A DNA stretch of 15,014 bases from Caldifarciminota bacterium (GTDB lineage Bacteria; WOR-3; Hydrothermia; UBA1063; CAJXJZ01). Of the stretch, positions 10,001 through 15,014 are shown one piece after another. The stretch is from positions 1 through 15,014 of the forward strand of contig JALTEL010000666.1 of NCBI GenBank assembly GCA_027073945.1, written 5' to 3'. The position numbers and the translations under genes were made by a program. The number at the start of each line of letters is the position of its first letter. The stretch's first letter is position 1. Below the pieces are notes generated by a model that worked only from the letters and a program-made list of their open reading frames with translations, searched no databases and was not told the DNA's origin.

Positions 10001-10212
10001 AAATAACAATGGACATAAAAGCCCCGTGTGAAACCGATGTCAGCATAAAAGTCTTCGACATTGCAGGAAGAAAGGTATTCTCAAAATCACAGCATCTGCA
10101 CGTGGGTAACAATACATTGAGCATATCGCTTGGTCACCTGCAGAGAGGGGTATATTTCATGAAAATCAATACAGCATTCGGGAAGATAACAAAGAAATTC
10201 GTAAGGCTATGA
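7009..10212 (+). CDS. Secreted GH57-type glycosidase/glucanotransferase with C-terminal T9SS sorting domain
   Basis: A 1067-aa multidomain protein. Residues 1-14 are a short hydrophobic stretch (MIGIIYFFLLQGTA), a likely but atypical signal peptide. Residues 15-440 match glycoside hydrolase family 57 as in archaeal 4-alpha-glucanotransferases: KIAFLHHGNQSF (first strand), GGSYAENILP (95-104), WIPERVW with the likely nucleophile Glu142, a VVLDD strand (177-181), and IYGDDWEKAAG with the likely acid Asp253 or Asp254. Residues 445-670 look like the beta-sandwich domain that follows this catalytic core. About 670-790 is Ig-like, with Ca-loop-like DWNGNGQPD (734-742). About 791-950 starts with a DGQLD motif and may be a DOMON-like or carbohydrate-binding module. 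Residues 986-1067 are a type A T9SS sorting domain (FFPNPV, VFDIAGRKV, LQRGVYFMKI, KKFVRL). It likely acts on alpha-glucans at the cell surface. The start is an ATGA overlap with the upstream gene, with AAAGG 7 nt before it; no upstream in-frame start was found. Confidence 0.85.
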   Translation: MIGIIYFFLLQGTAKIAFLHHGNQSFADNSAYTLKQGDAGYNGNSFLRLLDTHEYYNVPVDIHISGCLTQSYAWGKNDNGLLNRIANDPIVWLCGGSYAENILPYVDSIANKFSMHYVQQVYNSTIKGLSYYDYPNVIWIPERVWKSQAYMPYSLIQILNEEYGKTDSQNRYLAPCVVLDDNALSWACSGCNPRKVYRMFDNQGNYVFAVFIQKIARDNVVWQNMSDPSNSLNQLLWNLHNDQDQEQVVIYGDDWEKAAGVAGWDFGHPGVPSSSYDANIAWCAQQDWVQPIHIAEAVKWWGVDKIYDTDPGNDPPSVTIDYATYNELNDWTGGTYDNWYNDFKQTQAFGCSASQDLNSNGINGDYEDLWKFAYNKLLNVKDNDLARLGWVTLDGMLYETAWHTGPGGELVYWGKNMWNHTRYGGIFAFASVWIDSLCKLDTLSHIDTIDVDGDGKCEYIIYNSKICAVFDTRGGRALAVFNSDTQCIVGNLMTYWGTEGDYNDGAHPGLFDDSQAENSEFTAEILQSSDTAILKLQEIYDAQGDSSWDITKEILLVPDVAYLEARYSSGFTNWVKAGVTPDVWDNLMNGYSLNFITGISDSGWMYAGYKDVNTNAKGIFLWPSGQGLIYHNLGKMGQGAELIELGGKNGQFSIYFYAGSGKPEVNAQGPGDREGPMIWGTTFSPSYNILDSDSVIVTTNVSDPSGVQSVVLHLGINNSWQDFPMQRDDGAGYDWNGNGQPDSTLYGKVIPPNANGTTVSFDIHAFDNTPYNYDSWDNNYGQNYTYTVGVIHFIMDGQLDRVATISSQNGDMHLFTYFYADSSILYIATESAGGSGGTGIFQNDHFIFVGINPDSLIPAPWNKKGQVGKYDFYLADENDNDFSAFFVRTDTTDLQISDTDTAIFNQASAKDDRGYLEGIIHLKDFYGYVPESLYIAVATYQTSDSGNLNWQVPGQDTIDDTLSKNEYLILKLTNTGIRQKRESRSSWLKFFPNPVLKKITMDIKAPCETDVSIKVFDIAGRKVFSKSQHLHVGNNTLSISLGHLQRGVYFMKINTAFGKITKKFVRL

Positions 10213-10811
10213 TAGCCAACTGGGTCACTCTGCTCAGAATAGTACTGTCATTTATAGCAGTGATTTTATTTGAACTCCACACCTTAACACCCAATGTAAT
10301 AGCATTCTTTTTCATATACATAATTATATTTCTGGATTTCCTCGATGGCTATCTTGCGAGAAAATTGCATGTTTCCACCGAGTTTGGGGCAATGTTTGAC
10401 ATAACAGGAGATAGAATCGTGGAAATAATTTTCTGGATATATTTCTCATTCAAACACCTCATTTCTTTCTGGTTTCCCGTAATTGTTCTTTCAAGGGGTG
10501 TTATGGTTGATACCGTCAGGCAACTCGCGTTCAGAAAAGGCATCAAGCCTTATGATATGTTCAAACTTGGATTCTTCAAATTTCTCGTTGTATCACCTGT
10601 TATGAGAACAGGTTATGCAGTGCTCAAGGTTATTGTTTTCTCAATGTTGGGTGTACTGTTAATTTTTGAAAAACATCACATCTTTTACTCTCATATTCAT
10701 CTTCTTACCAGACTTACTTATTTTACGGCAATACTCACGGTTATTATCTGTGTGTTAAGAGGTGTTCCTGTTTTATTCTATGCAAAAGACCAATTCATCA
10801 CAAAAAAATGA
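10209..10811 (+). CDS. pgsA: CDP-alcohol phosphatidyltransferase, probable CDP-diacylglycerol--glycerol-3-phosphate 3-phosphatidyltransferase
   Basis: A 200-aa integral membrane enzyme with the exact CDP-alcohol phosphotransferase signature D-x2-DG-x2-AR-x8-G-x3-D-x3-D: Asp43, Asp46, Gly47, Ala50, Arg51, Gly60, Asp64 and Asp68. The N-terminus IANWVTLLRI and the length fit PgsA, which joins CDP-diacylglycerol and glycerol-3-phosphate to make phosphatidylglycerophosphate. Hydrophobic segments lie near residues 11-21, 28-45, 72-95, 120-132, 138-153 and 166-184. The start overlaps the stop of the glycosidase gene (ATGA), and the weak AAGG lies only 2 nt before the ATG, so translation probably depends on re-initiation. 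The motif proves the superfamily; phosphatidylserine or inositol-phosphate versions use the same motif. PgsA is favoured by size, N-terminus and the phosphatase gene that follows. Confidence 0.82.
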   Translation: MIANWVTLLRIVLSFIAVILFELHTLTPNVIAFFFIYIIIFLDFLDGYLARKLHVSTEFGAMFDITGDRIVEIIFWIYFSFKHLISFWFPVIVLSRGVMVDTVRQLAFRKGIKPYDMFKLGFFKFLVVSPVMRTGYAVLKVIVFSMLGVLLIFEKHHIFYSHIHLLTRLTYFTAILTVIICVLRGVPVLFYAKDQFITKK

Positions 10812-11433
10812 GCGATTCGCCATTTTTGACCTTGATGGCACGCTGCTCTTGGGTCCATCTTCGGAAGGAAGGTTTTTTCTACAATTACTTTTAAACGATA
10901 TTCTTGGGCTTGAACATATTTCGTATTATGTTATAAATTTTTTAAAGCATCGCAGACTCAGAAATAACAAGGCCTTTTATAGAGGACTGACGGAGAGCAG
11001 AATAAAAAAACTGGCAAAAGAATTCGTTAATAAAACACTTAAAAAATCCATCAGCAAAGAAGGGCTCAAGACAATTGAAAAGGAGCGCGCAAACGGCAGA
11101 AAAATAATGCTGCTCACGGGTTCGCCCACATTCATAGTATATCCAATAGCATCCCGTATAAAAGCAGACAGAGCAATCGGACTTCATCTTGAGGTAAAAA
11201 ACGGAAAATTTACAGGCCGATATCTTGCTCCTTATCCGTTCGGTACAGGAAAGGAATACATCCTTGTCTCGGATAAAAACATAGATCTTTCATCATCTTC
11301 CGGTTACGGTAATCATCATACGGACATATTTTTTCTCTGCATTTTAGGCCACCCCTTCTGCGTGAATGCAAATAAAAAACTGAAAAAACTTTGCAGTCAG
11401 AATAACTACAAAATCATTCAATGGAAAAAGTGA
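10780..11433 (+). CDS. HAD-superfamily (IB-like) phosphatase, candidate phosphatidylglycerophosphatase
   Basis: A 217-aa HAD phosphatase. Motif I is FAIFDLDGTLL, with nucleophile Asp17 and general acid Asp19. Motif II is the LLTGSP region (111-116). Lys158 in GTGK is motif III. Motif IV reads YGNHHTD (176-182), where the usual form is GDSxxD, so the first metal-binding Asp is Asn178 while Asp182 is kept. A helical cap lies between motifs I and II (about 35-100), and the C-terminal HPFCVNANKKLKKL resembles the family ending VNPDxxL. The gene overlaps pgsA by 32 nt if it starts at the ATG used here. A GTG at 10762 in the same frame would add six residues and lengthen the overlap; neither start has a well-spaced Shine-Dalgarno site. 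E. coli PgpC belongs to the related HAD-IB group and dephosphorylates phosphatidylglycerophosphate, and the position right after pgsA suggests the same reaction here. This role is inferred. Confidence 0.78.
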   Translation: MQKTNSSQKNERFAIFDLDGTLLLGPSSEGRFFLQLLLNDILGLEHISYYVINFLKHRRLRNNKAFYRGLTESRIKKLAKEFVNKTLKKSISKEGLKTIEKERANGRKIMLLTGSPTFIVYPIASRIKADRAIGLHLEVKNGKFTGRYLAPYPFGTGKEYILVSDKNIDLSSSSGYGNHHTDIFFLCILGHPFCVNANKKLKKLCSQNNYKIIQWKK

Positions 11434-11497
11434 ATTAACTTCCATCATATAAAATAACCTTAAAGCACATTATTTAATCCCGTGTTTATTTCCTGAA

Positions 11498-11523
11498 CAA
11501 GCTGGATACATGATAAAAGCTTG
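11498..11523. repeat. Inverted repeat CAAGCT-N14-AGCTTG overlapping a -35 element
   Basis: Perfect 6-nt arms CAAGCT (11498-11503) and AGCTTG (11518-11523) are 20 nt apart centre to centre, about two helical turns. The right arm overlaps the -35 hexamer of the amidohydrolase promoter, where a repressor operator could sit. No T-run follows, so a terminator is unlikely. Short arms mean chance is possible. Confidence 0.3.
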
Positions 11524-11549
11524 CATATTTGAGTATTTTGGTTTATAAT
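11521..11549 (+). promoter_or_regulatory. Predicted sigma-70-type promoter of the amidohydrolase operon
   Basis: TTGCAT (11521-11526), exactly 17 nt, then the perfect consensus TATAAT (11544-11549). Transcription would start near 11556, leaving a leader of about 24 nt that contains the AAGGAGG ribosome-binding site. It is the best promoter match in the window. Confidence 0.7.
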
Positions 11550-11566
11550 AGTTAGCAATAAGAATT

Positions 11567-11573
11567 AAGGAGG
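11567..11573 (+). promoter_or_regulatory. Shine-Dalgarno AAGGAGG that fixes a TTG start
   Basis: A perfect AAGGAGG ends 6 nt before the TTG at 11580, which is the first start codon of the frame that precedes the family N-terminus (LSGGKIINT). The same heptamer precedes the two following genes at 12684-12690 (6-nt spacing) and 13853-13859 (5-nt spacing), so the three paralogs appear tuned for similar translation rates. Confidence 0.75.
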
Positions 11574-11579
11574 CATAAA

Positions 11580-12695
11580 TTGATTTTAAGTGGTGGAAAA
11601 ATAATAAATACCGCGAAAGAAGACATAGAAAGGCGGGATATTTTTATAAAAAACGGGTGCGTTGCCGAAAAACCTGATCCCGGAGACAAAGACATCGTGG
11701 ATGTAAGTAATCAATATCTCATATATGGGATGCATGACCCCTATACCTATCTCGGTATCGCGGAAGAAGGTGTGGGCTATGATAACTTTGATTTAAATGA
11801 ATCTTCAAGTCCTCTTACACCACAAATTTCAGTAGAGGATGCTGTAAATCCGCAGGATTTCGGGATTAAGGAGGCAAAACAATGGGGTGTAACATCTTTT
11901 ATTGCAGTGCCTGGCAGTACAAATGTCATTGCAGGTATGGGCTCATACTTTTATACCAATGGTAAAAATGTTATGGAAATGGTCATAAAATCGCCATGCT
12001 GCCTGAAGGTGAACTTTGGAAGAGACCCTATACATTTCTGGTCATCCAAGGACAAAGTGAAAACAAGAATGGGACGCGCTGCCATGTTGAGGGAAGAACT
12101 GACAAAAGCTCTTGCATATGAGAAAAAGACAAAGAAAAAGGAACGTAATCCCCAGCTTGAGGTCATTATAAAGGTATTAAACAGAGAGATCCCTGTTTTT
12201 GCAGTGGCACACAAGAAAGAGGACATAGCAACTATTATTCATATAAAAGAAGAATTCGGATTTAATCTCATTTTGCTCGGATGCGAAGAAGGAGACATGG
12301 TTGGGGATTTGCTCAAAAGACACAATATTCCATGCATATTGGGACCGCTTATGCGAGCGGACAAGGATATGGAAACCGTTCATACAACATTTAAAAGCTG
12401 TCATAGGCTGCAGCAGATGGGTATAAAAATTGCCCTATCCCATGCACACTCGGAAAACCCCGTAAAATTACTGAGATTTCTGGCTATCTACGCGCACAAA
12501 GCAGGACTCAACAAATATCAGGCAATTGCCGCAGTGAATAGAAATGCTTATGAAATAATCGGAGATAACGAAAGGGGCTCTTTTGAAAATGGTAATATCG
12601 CAGACATCGCTGTATTTGACGGGCACCCGCTTGATTACAAAAGCAAGGTAAAAATGGTTGTACAGCACGGCAAAATAACTTTCAAGGAGGATTAG
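11580..12695 (+). CDS. Amidohydrolase-family paralog lacking the metal-binding site (probable pseudoenzyme)
   Basis: A 371-aa protein homologous along its length to the next two genes, starting at TTG behind a perfect ribosome-binding site. Fold landmarks are kept: the N-terminal strand LSGGKIINT, DLNESSSPLTP (71-81), VPGSTNVIAGMG (110-121) and the C-terminal composite-domain ending ADIAVFDGHPLD (341-352). The metal centre is not kept. The beta-1 HxH of its neighbours is Tyr55-Thr-Tyr57; the Glu of GENP is Arg148 (GRDP); the first His of the beta-5 HxH is Val209, with only His211 retained; the beta-6 His of EHCTEG is Gly234 (LGCEEG); and the beta-8 Asp aligns with Ala289 (SHAHSE). Hydrolysis by the family mechanism therefore looks impossible unless the His288-Ala-His290 cluster forms a new site. 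The intact frame, first place in the operon and 1-nt gap to the next gene suggest a conserved structural or regulatory subunit. Its NESSSP segment is nearer to the third gene than to the second. Confidence 0.85.
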   Translation: MILSGGKIINTAKEDIERRDIFIKNGCVAEKPDPGDKDIVDVSNQYLIYGMHDPYTYLGIAEEGVGYDNFDLNESSSPLTPQISVEDAVNPQDFGIKEAKQWGVTSFIAVPGSTNVIAGMGSYFYTNGKNVMEMVIKSPCCLKVNFGRDPIHFWSSKDKVKTRMGRAAMLREELTKALAYEKKTKKKERNPQLEVIIKVLNREIPVFAVAHKKEDIATIIHIKEEFGFNLILLGCEEGDMVGDLLKRHNIPCILGPLMRADKDMETVHTTFKSCHRLQQMGIKIALSHAHSENPVKLLRFLAIYAHKAGLNKYQAIAAVNRNAYEIIGDNERGSFENGNIADIAVFDGHPLDYKSKVKMVVQHGKITFKED

Positions 12696-12696
12696 A

Positions 12697-13854
12697 ATGT
12701 TTTTAATAAGAGGCGGAACTATTTATACAATGGAGAGCGATGTCCCTCTTAAAGGTTATGATATACTCGTAGGCAACGGCAAAATACGGGAAATAGCAAA
12801 AAATCTCACGCACAGCGGAGCAAAAACAATTAACGCAAGAAACATGTTTATCTATCCGGGCATGGTTGATATACATACGCATTTAGGCATATACGAAGAG
12901 AATGTCGGTTGGGCCGGTGCAGATGGAAATGAAGCAACAGAACCTGTAACTCCTCACCTGCGCGCACTGGATGCAATAAACCCGGATGACCCTGCATTTA
13001 AAGACGCATACGCGAATGGCATAACAACGGTAAATATATTCCCCGGTAGCGCTAACATCATCGGAGGATTGGGTGTGGCAATGAAAACTTATGGAAAAGA
13101 ATTTGACAAAAGAATAATAAAACAACCCTCAGGATTAAAAATGGCCTTAGGGGAAAATCCCAAGAGAGTCTACGGCGAGAGGAAGATGATGCCTATGACA
13201 AGACTTGGGAATGCCGCTGTTATGAGAAGCGCATTAATAGAGACAAAAGAATATTTGAAAAATAAGGATAAAAAAGGATTCGATTTGAAATGGGAGGCAA
13301 TAGCAGGTGTTATAGAAGATAAGTACCCTGCAAGAATACATTCACACAGAGCAGATGATATAATAACAGCCATCCGCATAATGAAGGAATTCGAAATTGA
13401 TTTTGCCATAGAGCACTGTACAGAGGGACATTTAATAGCAGATTTTTTGAGAGAGCACAAAGCCAAATGCGCACTTGGCCCTTCCATATCGACAAGAATT
13501 AAACAGGAGCTTAAGAATATAAACTTCAAGACAGCGGGTATATTTGAAAAAAATAATATTCTTTTCGGGTTTGTCACTGATGCTCCGGTTATTCCCATTT
13601 ACACATTACCACTTGAGGCCTCACTGGCTGTGAGGGAAGGGCTCTCCGAGGCAGAAGCTTTGAAAGCCTTGACAATTAACGGGGCATTGATTCTACGTGC
13701 GGCGGATAGAATAGGTTCAATCAAAAAAGGAAAAGATGCTGACATATTTATAGCAGACAGACCTGTTTTAGACCCCTTACACAGAGTTATTTATACATTT
13801 ATAGACGGCGATATGGTCTTCCATTTGAAAGATGGGGAGTACCCCGTTATTTAA
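12697..13854 (+). CDS. Amidohydrolase (imidazolonepropionase-like), metal-dependent
   Basis: A 385-aa amidohydrolase with a complete metal site: His60 and His62 in MVDIHTHLG, Glu153 in GENPKRVYG, His215 and His217 in RIHSHRADD, His240 in IEHCTEG and Asp295 in VTDAP. The N- and C-terminal segments form the usual beta-sandwich (IYTMESDVPL near 9-18; GSIKKGKDADIFIADR near 340-355). GNEATEPVTPHLRALDAINP (77-96) and FPGSANIIGGLG (115-126) are signatures of a family common in Firmicutes and thermophiles and usually annotated only as amidohydrolase. It should hydrolyse a cyclic amide, peptide-like or related C-N bond in the cytoplasm (no signal peptide); the true substrate is not known to me. AAGGAGG lies 6 nt before the ATG and the gene starts 1 nt after the previous stop, so it is co-transcribed and coupled. 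Confidence 0.9.
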   Translation: MFLIRGGTIYTMESDVPLKGYDILVGNGKIREIAKNLTHSGAKTINARNMFIYPGMVDIHTHLGIYEENVGWAGADGNEATEPVTPHLRALDAINPDDPAFKDAYANGITTVNIFPGSANIIGGLGVAMKTYGKEFDKRIIKQPSGLKMALGENPKRVYGERKMMPMTRLGNAAVMRSALIETKEYLKNKDKKGFDLKWEAIAGVIEDKYPARIHSHRADDIITAIRIMKEFEIDFAIEHCTEGHLIADFLREHKAKCALGPSISTRIKQELKNINFKTAGIFEKNNILFGFVTDAPVIPIYTLPLEASLAVREGLSEAEALKALTINGALILRAADRIGSIKKGKDADIFIADRPVLDPLHRVIYTFIDGDMVFHLKDGEYPVI

Positions 13855-13864
13855 GGAGGAATAA

Positions 13865-14986
13865 ATGAAAGCGATTATAGGAGGTAAAATTTTTCTTGAA
13901 AATGGATGGCAAAATGGCGGAGCCATTATTATTGATGGTACAAAGATAATCCGTGTAGTTAAAGTGCGCCGCATACCCAGGAATGCTGAGATTATCAATG
14001 CAGAAGGCAAATACGTCATGCCGGGTCTCATTGATGCCCATTCTCATGTTGGTGTTTATGAAGAGGGTGTTGGTATTGAGTATGTTGATATAAATGAAGC
14101 ATCCTCGCCCATAATGCCGCATGTAAGGGCTATAGATGCGATTTCTCCATCCGATATGGCACTCTTTGAATCAAGAAAATCCGGAATTACCAGTCTCTAC
14201 ATAACACCCGGGAGTGCAAATCCAATTGGAGGATTGGGCGTTATAATAAAAAATAAAGAGGGACTACCACACGAAATAGCCATAAAAAAAGAAGCCGGGC
14301 TTAAACTCGCATTTGGAGAAAACCCCAAAAGGGTTTACGGACAAAAAGACAAATCTCCAACAACACGCATGGCCATTGCAGCACTTATACGGGAGGCCTT
14401 TTACAAGGCGCAAGATTACTATAAAAAAAGGAAAAAAGAGAAAGACTTAAAATACGAGGCACTGCTGCTTGCATTGCAGGGAAAAATTCCGGTAAGGGCG
14501 CATGCGCACAGAGCGGATGATATTCTGACAGCCATACGTATTGCAAAGGAATTCGGTTTAAAATTGGTTATAGAGCACTGCACTGAAGGATACATGGTGA
14601 TTAAAGAACTGAAGGAGACTGTACTCGGATGTGTAACAGGACCTGCATTCTCGGTAAGGACAAAGGTTGAATTAAAAAATCTGAGTTTTAAAACTCCGGG
14701 AATACTGGCAAAAAATGGGATACTGACGGCAATAACAGCTGACCATCCCTATTCTCCACAGAAATACCTCAATATTTATGCGGCACTTGCCGCTCGCGAG
14801 GGTATGGATGAAATGGACGCATTGAAGGCTGTCACTTCAAACCCTGCGCGCATTCTGGGTATATACAAAAAAACTGGCTCTATCTCTCCGGGAAAAGATG
14901 CGGACATTGTAATTTTTGACAGGCATCCGTTCGATATATTTTCGCATGCAGAGATGGTGATGATTGAGGGAAGGAGATATGTATAA
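13865..14986 (+). CDS. Amidohydrolase (imidazolonepropionase-like), metal-dependent, second active paralog
   Basis: A 373-aa paralog of the preceding gene with the full ligand set: His59 and His61 in LIDAHSHVG, Glu152 in GENPKRVYG, His213 and His215 in RAHAHRADD, His238 in IEHCTEG and Asp293 in TADHP. Shared family segments are DINEASSPIMPHVRAIDAIS (75-94), TPGSANPIGGLG (114-125) and the C-terminal GSISPGKDADIVIFDRHP (338-355). Differences from the second gene include TADHPYSP instead of TDAPVIP at the beta-8 substrate loop and EAS rather than EAT after the first loop, so substrate range may differ. The AAGGAGG ribosome-binding site overlaps the previous stop codon (TAAGGAGG) and is 5 nt from the ATG. 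Cytoplasmic, by lack of a signal peptide. The physiological substrate is unknown. Confidence 0.9.
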   Translation: MKAIIGGKIFLENGWQNGGAIIIDGTKIIRVVKVRRIPRNAEIINAEGKYVMPGLIDAHSHVGVYEEGVGIEYVDINEASSPIMPHVRAIDAISPSDMALFESRKSGITSLYITPGSANPIGGLGVIIKNKEGLPHEIAIKKEAGLKLAFGENPKRVYGQKDKSPTTRMAIAALIREAFYKAQDYYKKRKKEKDLKYEALLLALQGKIPVRAHAHRADDILTAIRIAKEFGLKLVIEHCTEGYMVIKELKETVLGCVTGPAFSVRTKVELKNLSFKTPGILAKNGILTAITADHPYSPQKYLNIYAALAAREGMDEMDALKAVTSNPARILGIYKKTGSISPGKDADIVIFDRHPFDIFSHAEMVMIEGRRYV

Positions 14987-15014
14987 ACAATTAACATTTG
15001 TTTTATTCCGCAAC
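14979..15014 (+). CDS. Possible start of another gene, cut by the right edge
   Basis: ATG at 14979 overlaps the last 8 nt of the third amidohydrolase gene, and the frame stays open for 12 codons to the edge (MYKQLTFVLFRN), with a Lys then hydrophobic residues as in a signal peptide or membrane anchor. AAGGAG at 14971-14976 is only 2 nt upstream, closer than normal. Tight packing elsewhere supports a real start, but too little is visible to be sure. Confidence 0.3.
   Translation, partial: MYKQLTFVLFRN

Noticed and set aside
11434..11520. Intrinsic terminator after the HAD phosphatase gene
   Set aside because: No GC-rich hairpin followed by a T-run; the only inverted repeat (11498-11523) has short arms, a 14-nt loop and overlaps the next promoter.
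11580..12695. Frameshifted or decaying pseudogene as explanation for the missing metal ligands
   Set aside because: The frame is uninterrupted for 371 codons, conserved structural segments and both ends are present, and the ribosome-binding site is perfect, so a maintained pseudoenzyme is the better reading.

Overview
The window is a bacterial chromosome segment, AT-rich and densely packed. Every gene that can be supported lies on the + strand. The GH57-type protein ends in a type IX secretion (T9SS type A) sorting domain, which points to the FCB superphylum or a related candidate lineage such as WOR-3 or Cloacimonetes. This placement is inferred from domain style only; no rRNA or tRNA is present to confirm it.

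Layout. (1) 1-1301: the 3' part of a glutamate-synthase-small-subunit-like flavoprotein (gltA/NfnL family), cut by the left edge. (2) 1444-3136: a two-gene ABC importer, a FecCD/BtuC-type permease overlapping its ATPase by 14 nt, with no substrate-binding protein in view. (3) 3214-11433: five genes linked by short overlaps: CTP synthase (pyrG), a 728-aa HEAT-repeat-like protein, a 1067-aa secreted GH57-type glycosidase, a CDP-alcohol phosphatidyltransferase (pgsA-like) and a HAD-family phosphatase. CTP is needed to make CDP-diacylglycerol, the substrate of PgsA, and the HAD enzyme could remove the phosphate from phosphatidylglycerophosphate, so three of the five genes fit one phospholipid theme. 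(4) 11580-14986: three tandem paralogous amidohydrolases, each behind a perfect AAGGAGG ribosome-binding site. A further gene may begin at 14979 and run off the right edge.

The two most notable signals are these. First, the leading member of the amidohydrolase trio has lost nearly all metal ligands (HxH has become YxY, and the Glu, one His, another His and the Asp are also replaced) while the reading frame, fold landmarks and translation signal are intact. Its two neighbours keep every ligand. This looks like a pseudoenzyme subunit encoded with two active paralogs. Second, the first genes of regions 2 and 3 each sit exactly 6 nt after a -10-like hexamer that has a -35-like hexamer at a perfect 17-nt spacing, so both are predicted to be read from leaderless mRNAs. 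The amidohydrolase operon has the same 17-nt promoter geometry but a short leader with a strong Shine-Dalgarno site.

No tRNA, rRNA, CRISPR, insertion sequence or convincing intrinsic terminator was seen. No gap between genes exceeds about 150 nt.
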